Assembly: GCA_964547645.1 (NCBI GenBank)
Contig: CAZJOM010000121.1
Location: 1 to 9,209, forward strand
DNA length: 9,209 nucleotides
Direction: 5' to 3'
Source: SZUA-430 sp964547645
GTDB taxonomy: Bacteria; Pseudomonadota; Alphaproteobacteria; Micropepsales; Micropepsaceae
The position numbers and the translations under genes were made by a program. Positions 1-7,386 of the stretch are shown here, one piece after another; positions within the stretch are counted from its first letter, which is position 1; every line of letters starts with the position of its first letter. Below the pieces are notes generated by a model, which worked only from the letters and a program-made list of their open reading frames with translations, was not told where the DNA came from and searched no databases.

Positions 1-43
1 GCTATGACTGTCCGCTTGTCGGCCCCAAAGAATCACAGGTTCC

Positions 44-1363
44 ATGCGCGTTTCCCGTTCGTTTATGCCCGTCCTCCGCGAAACGCCGACGGAGGCTCAG
101 ATTGTTTCGCACCGCTACATGCTGCGAGCGGGGCTCATCCGGCAGCAGGCTGCGGGGATCTATTCGTGGCTACCGCTCGGCCACCGGGTGCTGCGCAAGA
201 TCGAGCAGATCGTGCGCGAGGAGCAGGACCGCGCGGGTGCAATAGAGCTTTTGATGCCCACCTTGCAGGCGGCCGATTTGTGGCGCGAGAGCGGGCGCTA
301 CGACGCCTATGGCAAGGAGATGTTGCGCATCAAGGATCGCCATGAGCGCGACTTGCTCTATGGGCCGACGAACGAAGAGATGGTGACGGAGATTTTCCGT
401 TCGGCGGTTCGCTCCTACAAGGACTTGCCGCGCATTCTCTATCATATCCAATGGAAGTTCCGGGACGAGATCCGGCCGCGCTTCGGCGTGATGCGCGGGC
501 GCGAGTTCTTGATGAAGGACTCGTACTCGTTCGACCTCGACGCGGCAGGTGCGCGGCGGTCCTACAACAAGATGTTCGTCGCCTACCTGCGCACGTTCGC
601 GCGCATGGGCTTGAAGGCCGTGCCGATGAAGGCCGATACGGGGCCGATCGGCGGCGACTTGAGCCACGAGTTCATCGTGCTGGCGGAGACGGGTGAGAGC
701 CAGGTCTATTGCCACAAGGATCTGGTCGATATGCCGGTGCCGGAGAATGTCGACTTCGACGGCGATCTGACGCCCTACATCACCCAACGTACGTCGCTCT
801 ATGCGGCGACCGACGAGAAGCACGATGTCGCCGCGTTTGAGGCGATTCCGGCGGACAAGCGTCTTGCGGCGCGCGGGATCGAAGTCGGCCACATCTTCTA
901 TTTTGGCACCAAGTATTCGAAGCCGATGAACGCGAAGGTCACCGGCCCGAACAGCGAGGATGTGCTGGTCGAGATGGGGTCTTACGGGATCGGCGTTTCG
1001 CGGCTTATGGGTGCGATCATTGAGGCTAGCCACGATGATGCGGGCATTATCTGGCCGGAAAGCGTGGCCCCTTACCGGGTGGGCTTGATCAGCCTCAAGG
1101 CCGACGACCCGAAAACGCGGGAGGTTTGTGACAATCTTTACCAAAGACTTGGGGCCGCGGGCGTCGAAGTCCTGTATGATGACACCGATGAGCGGGCAGG
1201 GGCGAAGTTCTCGACGTTCGACCTGATCGGTTTGCCGTGGCAGATCATCGTGGGACCGCGCGGATTGGCGACGGGCCAGGTCGAGGTCAAGAATCGCAAG
1301 ACCGGCGAGCGCACGACGCTGTCGCCGGATGCCGCGCTGAACATGTTGACCAACGGGCGTTGA
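44..1363 (+). CDS. proS: Prolyl-tRNA synthetase, short alphaproteobacterial type
   Basis: Class II aminoacyl-tRNA synthetase that charges tRNA-Pro with proline in the cytoplasm; 439 residues, complete. Visible marks are the N-terminal block with GIYSWLPLG (residues 38-46), the TNEE loop (109-112), motif 2 with RPRFGVMRGREFLMKDSYSF (144-163), motif 3 GSYGIGVSRLMG (312-323, Arg320), and a C-terminal anticodon-binding domain from about 344 to 436 (YDDTDERAGAKF at 378-389). Bacterial enzymes of the E. coli type are about 570 residues and carry an editing insertion of roughly 180 residues between motifs 2 and 3. Here only a short linker (about 215-300) occupies that place, as known for alphaproteobacterial enzymes. 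The ATG at 44 is chosen because MRVSRSFMPVL matches the usual family N-terminus; its ribosome site is weak (CAGG at 36-39), and Met8 is a less likely alternative. The stop overlaps the next start (TGATG), which suggests translational coupling. Confidence 0.97.
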   Translation: MRVSRSFMPVLRETPTEAQIVSHRYMLRAGLIRQQAAGIYSWLPLGHRVLRKIEQIVREEQDRAGAIELLMPTLQAADLWRESGRYDAYGKEMLRIKDRHERDLLYGPTNEEMVTEIFRSAVRSYKDLPRILYHIQWKFRDEIRPRFGVMRGREFLMKDSYSFDLDAAGARRSYNKMFVAYLRTFARMGLKAVPMKADTGPIGGDLSHEFIVLAETGESQVYCHKDLVDMPVPENVDFDGDLTPYITQRTSLYAATDEKHDVAAFEAIPADKRLAARGIEVGHIFYFGTKYSKPMNAKVTGPNSEDVLVEMGSYGIGVSRLMGAIIEASHDDAGIIWPESVAPYRVGLISLKADDPKTREVCDNLYQRLGAAGVEVLYDDTDERAGAKFSTFDLIGLPWQIIVGPRGLATGQVEVKNRKTGERTTLSPDAALNMLTNGR

Positions 1364-2685
1364 TGAACCGCGTCGCCGACTTTTCGAATCCGACAAAACC
1401 CGTTCCGCGTGCACGCCGGCGGCGCAGCGGGACGACGCCGTTTTCGGCGTTCGAGTGGATGCTGGCCTGGCGCTACCTTCGTGCGCGACGGCAGGAGGGC
1501 TGGATCAATGTCATCGCGGGGTTCTCGCTGTCGGGTATCGCGCTCGGCGTGGCGACCCTGATCATCGTGATGGCGGTGATGAATGGCTTTCGTGACGAGC
1601 TGATGGGCAAGATCCTCGGCTTTAACGGGCACTTCATGGTGCAGGGCGTTGGGGCCACCGTGTCCGGTTGGGACGGGATGGCTAAGCGGCTGGAGAGGGT
1701 GCCGGGCATCGTCAGGGTGACGCCCTTGGTCGAAGGGCAAGCGCTGGCCACGGCGGCAGGTGCGTCGCCGGGCGTCTTGGTTCGCGGGATACGTGCGGCG
1801 GATGTGAGGAATTTGAAGCTGGTCGCAGATTCGCTCAGCGAAGGCGCGATGCAGCGTTTCCAGACGAACGGGTCCAGCATTTTGGTGGGCGAAGGTCTCG
1901 CCAACCGCATGGGGTTATTGCCGGGCATGACCGTGACTTTGCTGGCGCCGCGCGGGAACGTGACGCCTTTCGGGGTAACGCCGCGTGCGAAGGGCTACAC
2001 CGTTGCCGGCACATTTAAGGTCGGCATGTCGGAGTACGACACGTCTGTCGTCTTCATGCCGCTCAATGAGGCGCAGGCCTATTTCAACATGGGCCAAGGA
2101 GTGACCGGGATCGAGATCATGGTCGCCAATCCGGACCAGGTCGATCAAATGCGGGACTCGATCACCGCCGTCATTGGCGGCGCCGCGCGTCTGGTCGATT
2201 GGCAGCAAGTGAACAAGACTTTCTTCGATGCGTTGCAGGTCGAGAGCACCGTGATGTTCTTCATCCTGTCGTTGATCGTCGTCGTCGCCGCGTTCAATAT
2301 CATCTCCGGCATGATCATGATGGTGAAGGACAAGACGCGCGATATCGCGATCTTGCGAACGATGGGTGCCACATCGGGAACGATCCTGCGGGTGTTTCTG
2401 ATTTCCGGATCGGCGATCGGGGTCGTGGGCACGGTGACCGGCTTCCTGATCGGGTTCTTGTTCTGCACCTATATCGAAGAGATTCGGCAGTTCCTGCAGT
2501 GGGTCAGCGGCATGAAACTGTTCCCGGCGGAGCTCTATTTCTTGAGCCGGATGCCGGCGAAAATGGACATTAGCGAAGTGATCATGGTCGTGATCAGTTC
2601 GCTTACGATTTCGATCTTAGCGACTGTCTATCCCGCTTGGCGGGCGGCGAAGCTCGATCCGGTGGACGCGCTGCGCTATGAGTGA
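1363..2685 (+). CDS. lolC: Lipoprotein-releasing ABC transporter permease (LolC/LolE/LolF type)
   Basis: Inner-membrane permease of the Lol system, which pulls mature lipoproteins out of the inner membrane and passes them to LolA. The protein has 440 residues, close to the family's usual 400-430. Four hydrophobic segments are visible at about 50-74, 296-320, 343-370 and 404-424. A large periplasmic MacB-like domain lies between the first two, and an FtsX-type domain occupies about 300-433, ending in YPAWRAAKLDPVDALRYE. The stretch TPFGVTP (201-207), before a GYTVAGTF strand, sits where LolC carries its LolA-binding hook. The N-terminus is about 15 residues longer than I expect for relatives and holds a basic run, RARRRR (16-21). 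The ATG at 1363 overlaps the proS stop by one base; Met33 (1459) is an alternative start, but would remove the FEWMLAWRYLRARR leader typical of the family. No second permease gene follows, so it probably acts as a homodimer with LolD. Confidence 0.93.
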   Translation: MNRVADFSNPTKPVPRARRRRSGTTPFSAFEWMLAWRYLRARRQEGWINVIAGFSLSGIALGVATLIIVMAVMNGFRDELMGKILGFNGHFMVQGVGATVSGWDGMAKRLERVPGIVRVTPLVEGQALATAAGASPGVLVRGIRAADVRNLKLVADSLSEGAMQRFQTNGSSILVGEGLANRMGLLPGMTVTLLAPRGNVTPFGVTPRAKGYTVAGTFKVGMSEYDTSVVFMPLNEAQAYFNMGQGVTGIEIMVANPDQVDQMRDSITAVIGGAARLVDWQQVNKTFFDALQVESTVMFFILSLIVVVAAFNIISGMIMMVKDKTRDIAILRTMGATSGTILRVFLISGSAIGVVGTVTGFLIGFLFCTYIEEIRQFLQWVSGMKLFPAELYFLSRMPAKMDISEVIMVVISSLTISILATVYPAWRAAKLDPVDALRYE

Positions 2686-3418
2686 TCCGCTGGTTTACGA
2701 CGAGCAAGTTGCACGGCCGACGCAGACCTATCCGACGCTGGCGCTACGCGACGTGACGCGTTCGTTCGGCGAGGGGGCGGAGAAGCTCGAGATTTTTCGC
2801 GGGATCACCAACCAGATCATGCCGGGCGAGATTGTGGCGCTGGTCGGGCCGTCGGGCTCGGGCAAGTCGTCGCTTCTGCATATTTGCGGGCTGCTGGAAC
2901 CACCGACGAGCGGCACGCTTGTGATCAACGGCCGCGATTGCTCGAAGCTGTCCGACGAAGATCGCACGACGATCCGGCGAACGCAGCTTGGGTTCGTCTA
3001 TCAGTTCCACCACTTGCTGCCGGAGTTCTCGGCGCTTGAGAACGTGGCGATGCCGCAGATGATCGGCGGACGGCGGCCGAAGGACTCGGAAGCTCTGGCG
3101 ATGCGTCTGCTCACGATGGTGGGGCTACAGCATCGCGTGACGCACCGGCCGGGTCGGCTCTCGGGCGGCGAGCAACAGCGCGTGGCGATTGCCCGCGCGC
3201 TCGCGAACCAGCCGCGATTGATACTGGCCGACGAGCCGACCGGCAACCTCGACCCGCGCACGGCGGACATGGTGTTCGGCGTGCTCGTCGATCTTTGCCG
3301 CGCGCGTGGCGTGTCGGCACTGATAGCGACGCACAATCTGCAAATGGCGGTCAAGATGGACCGCACGTGGCTGCTGCACGACGGCAAGCTGATCGACGCA
3401 GGCAAGCTGAAGGCTTGA
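2678..3418 (+). CDS. lolD: Lipoprotein-releasing system ATP-binding protein LolD
   Basis: Cytoplasmic ABC ATPase that powers lipoprotein release through the permease encoded just upstream; 246 residues. All nucleotide-binding motifs are present: Walker A GPSGSGKS (57-64), Q-loop Gln109, signature LSGGEQQR (161-168), Walker B LILADE (181-186), D-loop NLD (190-192) and switch His219 in IATHN. The segment FVYQFHHLLPEFSALENV (106-123) matches the LolD family segment that contacts LolC/E and separates it from the related MacB and FtsE ATPases. The gene starts inside the end of lolC (ATGAGTGA, 8-base overlap), so the pair is almost certainly translationally coupled and stoichiometric. The N-terminal 20 residues precede the ABC fold and are not distinctive. 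Confidence 0.95.
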   Translation: MSDPLVYDEQVARPTQTYPTLALRDVTRSFGEGAEKLEIFRGITNQIMPGEIVALVGPSGSGKSSLLHICGLLEPPTSGTLVINGRDCSKLSDEDRTTIRRTQLGFVYQFHHLLPEFSALENVAMPQMIGGRRPKDSEALAMRLLTMVGLQHRVTHRPGRLSGGEQQRVAIARALANQPRLILADEPTGNLDPRTADMVFGVLVDLCRARGVSALIATHNLQMAVKMDRTWLLHDGKLIDAGKLKA

Positions 3419-3457
3419 GCGCCGTTGTCGAGCGCACGACGCTTCCGTTTGACACCC

Positions 3458-3461
3458 GGAG
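3458..3461 (+). promoter_or_regulatory. Ribosome binding site of the small membrane protein gene
   Basis: GGAG six bases before the ATG at 3468. It supports this start over Met6 (3483) and supports the gene being translated. A perfect TTGACA lies just upstream at 3449-3454, but no acceptable -10 follows at the proper distance, so I do not call a promoter here. Confidence 0.5.
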
Positions 3462-3467
3462 TTTGGC

Positions 3468-3869
3468 ATGACCAGAACGCCGATGGTCATAGGTAAGGCG
3501 GCGGAAGCGCTGCGAACTGTCTGCCATTGGTTGCATATTGGGCTCGTGTTCTACGCCTTGCTCGGGTGGGCGTTGCCAAGTGCGACATGGTTGATCGTGC
3601 ATCTTGTGTTCATCCCGGGGCTCGTCGCTGTTTGGCTCGTCAACCGCGGGTCTTGTCCATTGAACAACATTGAGAGTTGGCTCACGACTGGGCGTTGGCG
3701 GAATGCCGACAACGCGGAGGAGGGGAGTTTCCTCGTCGCGATCGTCGAGCGCTACCTCGGATTGCACCCGACTCAGCGACAGATGGATTTGGTGACCTAT
3801 GCGATGATGGCCCTGGTTTGGGGTGCCTCCTGGGTTCATTTGTGGTTGTTGGGCGGTATCCCCAGCTAG
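3468..3869 (+). CDS. Small membrane protein resembling DUF2784
   Basis: Unknown function; 133 residues. Three hydrophobic, probably membrane-spanning segments are visible at about 20-38, 41-60 and 107-128, and there is no cleavable signal peptide. Between the second and third lies a polar loop beginning CPLNNIES (63-70) and ending VERYLGLHP (93-101). The pattern of two helices, a Cys-Pro-Leu plus acidic element, a loop and one more helix resembles the DUF2784 family of bacterial integral membrane proteins; I assign this by motif memory and with limited certainty. It lies 49 bases after lolD and 79 before dnaE on the same strand, and may be read through from the Lol operon. Its Trp-rich, somewhat less G/C-biased coding differs mildly from its neighbours, as for an accessory insertion. 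No catalytic residues can be named. Confidence 0.75.
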   Translation: MTRTPMVIGKAAEALRTVCHWLHIGLVFYALLGWALPSATWLIVHLVFIPGLVAVWLVNRGSCPLNNIESWLTTGRWRNADNAEEGSFLVAIVERYLGLHPTQRQMDLVTYAMMALVWGASWVHLWLLGGIPS

Positions 3870-3939
3870 GATGCCCTGCGCGCCCGGGAACGGTTGATCG
3901 GGCGGGACGGCGCCGCCTTACTGCCCGGAATGGATCTCT

Positions 3940-3944
3940 GGAGG
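3940..3944 (+). promoter_or_regulatory. Ribosome binding site deciding the GTG start of dnaE
   Basis: GGAGG lies four bases before a GTG at 3949. No in-frame ATG is near, and the next residues run straight into the conserved PHP start (FVHLRVHSAYS), so this site fixes the GTG as the initiation codon. The 79-base gap before dnaE also holds a small G/C-rich inverted repeat (GGCGG 3901-3905 with CCGCC 3913-3917) without a T-run. Confidence 0.65.
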
Positions 3945-3948
3945 CATT

Positions 3949-6900
3949 GTGTCGGGCCACGCGAACTTCGTTCATCTGAGGGTGCATTCGGCGTATTCGC
4001 TGCTGGAAGGCGCGTTGCAGCCGGATGAGATCGCCGCGCTTTGCAAGTCGTTGAAGATGCCGGCCGCGGCGGTAACGGATACGAACAATCTGTTTGGGCT
4101 ATTCGACATTTCAGAGACGCTCGTGAAGGCTGGCGTGCAGCCGATCGTGGGGTGTCAGCTGACGCTCCAGATCGAGAGCGGCGACGCGAAACACGGCAAG
4201 CATGCGGGTGCGATCGTCGTGCTCGTGCAATCCGAGGTCGGCTACGCGAACCTGATGAAGCTGGCCAGCTACGCGCACTTGCGCGTGTCGCCGGGGGACT
4301 CGCCGCATGTGACGTGGCCGATGATCGAGGCGCACCATGAAGGGCTGATTGCGCTGACCGGAGGGCCGAAGGGGCTGTTGAACAAGCTCCTCGTCGAGGG
4401 TCAGCTTGAGGCGGCAAGGCATCTGTTCGAGCGCTACAAGGCTGTGTTCGGCGACCGGCTCTATGTCGAATTGCAGCGGCACGGAGTCCCTGAGGAGGCA
4501 GCGGCTGAGCCGCATCTGGTGCGGCTGGCGCATGAGTTCCAAGTGCCGTTTGTGGCGACGAATGAGCCGTATTTCGGCAAGCCCGAGATGTTCGAGGCGC
4601 ATGATGCGCTGCTGTGCATCGCGGCCGGTGCTTATGTGGCGCAGGACGAACGGCGACGGGAGAGTGCGGAGCACTATTTCAAGTCGGCGGAGGAGATGAC
4701 GGCTCTGTTCGCCGACGTGCCGGAGGCGATCGAGTCCACGATCGAGATCGCCAAGCGTTGTGCCTACATTCCGAAAAAGCGCAGCCCGATCTTGCCCGAG
4801 TTCGTGCCCACGTCCGGTCTCACCCCGGAAGAGGAGTTGCGGGCGCAGGCTGAGGCGGGATTGAAGGCGAGGCTCGCTTCGAACGGCATGTTCGTGGCAG
4901 AGAAGGAATATTGGGACCGGTTGAACTTCGAACTCGACGTTATCATCCGGATGAAGTTCGCGGGCTACTTCCTGATCGTTTCCGATTTCATGAAGTGGAC
5001 GCGCAGCAACGGCATTCCCGTTGGCGTTCGCGGCTCCGGTGCGAGTTCGGTGGTGGCCTGGGGATTGCAGATTACCTCGCTGGATCCGCTGCGGTTCGGG
5101 TTGGTGTTCGAGCGCTTCCTCAATCCCGAACGCATCTCGATGCCGGACTTCGATATCGACTTCTGCCAAGACCGGCGCGGCGAGGTGATCCGCTACGTTC
5201 AGGATAAATACGGGCATGACCGTGTGGCGCAGATCATCACGCTGGGTACGCTCCAAGCTCGTGCGGCGTTGCGCGATGTCGGCCGCGTACTGCAGATGCC
5301 GCAGGGGCAGGTCGATCGCATAGCGAAGATGATCAAGGTGCAGCCGGGGAAGGCGATCAAGCTGCGCGACGCGATCGCGCAGGAGCCGCGGCTACAGCAG
5401 ATGGAGAACGACGAGGAGTCGGTTGCGCGGCTGTTCCAGATCGCGTCGCAGCTTGAAGGGCTTTATCGCCACGCTTCGACGCACGCCGCCGGGGTCGTGA
5501 TCGGCGATCGGCCGCTGGACGAGTTGGTGCCGCTCTATCGCGATCCGAGCTCGGATATGCCGGTGACGCAGTTCGACTACGAAATGGACGAAAAGGCGGG
5601 CTTGGTGAAGTTCGACTTTTTGGGCCTCAAGACGTTGACCGTGATCGCCGAGACCGAAGCGCTGATCCTAAAGCGTCACGGGATCAAGGTGAAAGCCGAA
5701 GAGGTGGCGTTCGACGACAAGAAGTCGTTCGAGGCGCTGGGTAAGGGAACATCGACCGGCATCTTCCAGCTGGAATCGACGGGCATGCGCGACTTGTTGC
5801 GCAAGATGAAGCCCGATCGGATCGAGGATTTGATTGCGCTTGTGGCGCTCTACCGGCCGGGTCCGATGGATCAGATCCCGGTTTATATCGCCTGCAAGCA
5901 CGGGCGTGAGAAGCCGTTCTATCTTCATCCGGCGTTGGAGCCGATCCTGGCCGACACGCATGGCGTGATGACGTATCAGGAAGACGTCATGCTCATCGCG
6001 CGGGAACTTGCGGGATACTCGCTCGGCCAGGCGGACGAGCTACGCCGTGCGATGGGCAAGAAGATCAAGGAGGAGATGGCCAAGCACCGCGTGAAGTTCA
6101 TCGACGGCTCTGCGAAACAGAAGAACATCCCCGCTGATGTTGCCGAGCAGATCTTCGATCAGGCGGAGAAGTTCTCCGGCTACGGCTTCAACAAGGCGCA
6201 CGCGGCGGCCTATGCGCAGGTTGCCTATCAGACGGCATGGCTGAAGGCGAACTACCCGGTAGAATTTTTCTGCGCGTCGATGACGCTCGATATCGGCTCG
6301 CCCGAACGACTTTCGATCTTCCGGCAAGAGGCGGAGCGCATGGGCATCACCGTGGTGCCGCCGGACATCAACGTGTCGGACGCGTTGTTCATGCCGAGCA
6401 AGCGGCCGGACGGCAGCGATGTGGTGCGCTATGCGCTGGCGGCGATCCGCAATGTCGGGCGCGCGGCGATGGATCATGTGATCGATGTCCGCAACGCCGG
6501 CGGCAAATTCCGCTCGCTGTTCGATTTTGCCAGACGCGTCGATGCGAAGTACATCAACCGCCGGATTCTCGAAAATCTTGTGGCGTCAGGTGCCTTTGAT
6601 AGCTTGAACTCGAACCGGGCGCAGGTTCATGCGGCGATCGAGATGATGTTGGGCGAGGCCTCGATCACCAGCCGCGAGCGGGAGAGTTCGCAGGTCAATC
6701 TGTTCGGCGAGGTTGAAACACAGCGCGATCCGGCACTGCCGGCGGTGGATCAGTGGACGATGCCGGACCGGCTGTCGCGGGAGTTTGCGGCTATCGGGTT
6801 CTATATGTCGGCACATCCGCTCGACGAGTTCGCCCAGACGTTGGCGCGGCTGCGTGTCGTTCCGTATGCGGAGCTTGCGGCGGATAAGCGGCACGAGGAC

Positions 6901-7383
6901 CGGGTCGTGACGTTGGCCGCGAGCGTGATCCGGCGGCAAGAGCGGCGTACGAAAGACGACAAGCGGATGGCGCATATCGGGTTCTCCGACGCGTCGGGCA
7001 TGTTCGAGGCGGTGGCGTTCTCGGAGGCGCTGGTGCAGGGCGGCGCGTTCTTGGAACCCGGCAAGGCTGTTGTGCTTGACGTCGCCACACGCTGGGACGG
7101 CGATGATCTGAAGCTGCAGATCATGCGCGTGCAAAGCCTGAACGACGCCGCGGCGCAGACTGGCGCAGGCCTGCGCATTTTCATCGACGACCCGAAGCCG
7201 CTGCCGAGCATCGCCGAGCGGCTCAAGAACCAAGCCGGCAAGGGGCTGGTTACACTGGTCTTCCCGGTCGAGAAGGGCGAGCGCGAGGTGGAACTTGAGC
7301 TGCCCGGCCGCTATGCGGTGACGCCCGCACTCAAAGGGGCCATGCGGGTCGTAAACGGGGTGCGGGAGGTGGAGGAGGTCTAG
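3949..7383 (+). CDS. dnaE: DNA polymerase III subunit alpha (DnaE1 type)
   Basis: Catalytic subunit of the replicative DNA polymerase III holoenzyme (C-family polymerase); 1144 residues, full length next to about 1160 in E. coli. An N-terminal PHP domain (about 6-280) opens with HLRVHSAYSLLEGA (9-22). The polymerase core carries the catalytic aspartates in PDFDIDFCQDRR (Asp402, Asp404) and in VKFDFLGLKTL (Asp556). Other family blocks include GVRGSGASSVVAW (359-371), ALYRPGPMDQIP (633-644) and FSGYGFNKAHAAAYA (742-756). A helix-hairpin-helix and clamp-binding region contains QVNLF (915-919), at the position of the E. coli QADMF beta-clamp motif. An OB fold follows at about 980-1065, then a C-terminal tau-binding-like region. 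The PHP metal site is degenerate (Arg11 where active versions have His; TDTNN at 43-47 instead of TDHGN), so proofreading should come from a separate DnaQ. The length and the presence of the clamp motif favour DnaE1 over the mutagenic DnaE2 (ImuC). Confidence 0.97.
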   Translation: MSGHANFVHLRVHSAYSLLEGALQPDEIAALCKSLKMPAAAVTDTNNLFGLFDISETLVKAGVQPIVGCQLTLQIESGDAKHGKHAGAIVVLVQSEVGYANLMKLASYAHLRVSPGDSPHVTWPMIEAHHEGLIALTGGPKGLLNKLLVEGQLEAARHLFERYKAVFGDRLYVELQRHGVPEEAAAEPHLVRLAHEFQVPFVATNEPYFGKPEMFEAHDALLCIAAGAYVAQDERRRESAEHYFKSAEEMTALFADVPEAIESTIEIAKRCAYIPKKRSPILPEFVPTSGLTPEEELRAQAEAGLKARLASNGMFVAEKEYWDRLNFELDVIIRMKFAGYFLIVSDFMKWTRSNGIPVGVRGSGASSVVAWGLQITSLDPLRFGLVFERFLNPERISMPDFDIDFCQDRRGEVIRYVQDKYGHDRVAQIITLGTLQARAALRDVGRVLQMPQGQVDRIAKMIKVQPGKAIKLRDAIAQEPRLQQMENDEESVARLFQIASQLEGLYRHASTHAAGVVIGDRPLDELVPLYRDPSSDMPVTQFDYEMDEKAGLVKFDFLGLKTLTVIAETEALILKRHGIKVKAEEVAFDDKKSFEALGKGTSTGIFQLESTGMRDLLRKMKPDRIEDLIALVALYRPGPMDQIPVYIACKHGREKPFYLHPALEPILADTHGVMTYQEDVMLIARELAGYSLGQADELRRAMGKKIKEEMAKHRVKFIDGSAKQKNIPADVAEQIFDQAEKFSGYGFNKAHAAAYAQVAYQTAWLKANYPVEFFCASMTLDIGSPERLSIFRQEAERMGITVVPPDINVSDALFMPSKRPDGSDVVRYALAAIRNVGRAAMDHVIDVRNAGGKFRSLFDFARRVDAKYINRRILENLVASGAFDSLNSNRAQVHAAIEMMLGEASITSRERESSQVNLFGEVETQRDPALPAVDQWTMPDRLSREFAAIGFYMSAHPLDEFAQTLARLRVVPYAELAADKRHEDRVVTLAASVIRRQERRTKDDKRMAHIGFSDASGMFEAVAFSEALVQGGAFLEPGKAVVLDVATRWDGDDLKLQIMRVQSLNDAAAQTGAGLRIFIDDPKPLPSIAERLKNQAGKGLVTLVFPVEKGEREVELELPGRYAVTPALKGAMRVVNGVREVEEV

Positions 7384-7386
7384 GTG

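Noticed and set aside
1..43. End of an upstream gene (a TGA at 5-7) or the ATG at 4 as a gene start
   Set aside because: Two codons are too little to identify an upstream gene, and the frame from 4 overlaps proS out of frame with a nondescript product.
1237..1362. N-terminal extension of the Lol permease reading back into proS
   Set aside because: The extra 42 residues are the out-of-frame reading of the proS C-terminus; the ATG at 1363 gives an ordinary length and the common overlap with the proS stop.
170..1414. Long open frame on the - strand opposite proS (414 codons)
   Set aside because: Its product is Arg/His/Leu-rich with no recognisable domain, and it mirrors a certain gene; G/C-rich codon bias commonly leaves antisense frames open.
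3894..3922. Possible dnaE promoter, TTGATC with CTTACT after 17 bases
   Set aside because: The -10 matches consensus at only three of six positions, and dnaE may be transcribed from upstream.
3900..3926. G/C-rich inverted repeat before dnaE as an intrinsic terminator
   Set aside because: The stem is only about five pairs and no T-run follows; the next bases lead directly to the dnaE ribosome site.
4111..5256. Long open frame on the - strand opposite dnaE (381 codons)
   Set aside because: It is antisense to the conserved DnaE core, has a biased Arg/His/Leu composition and no family resemblance.
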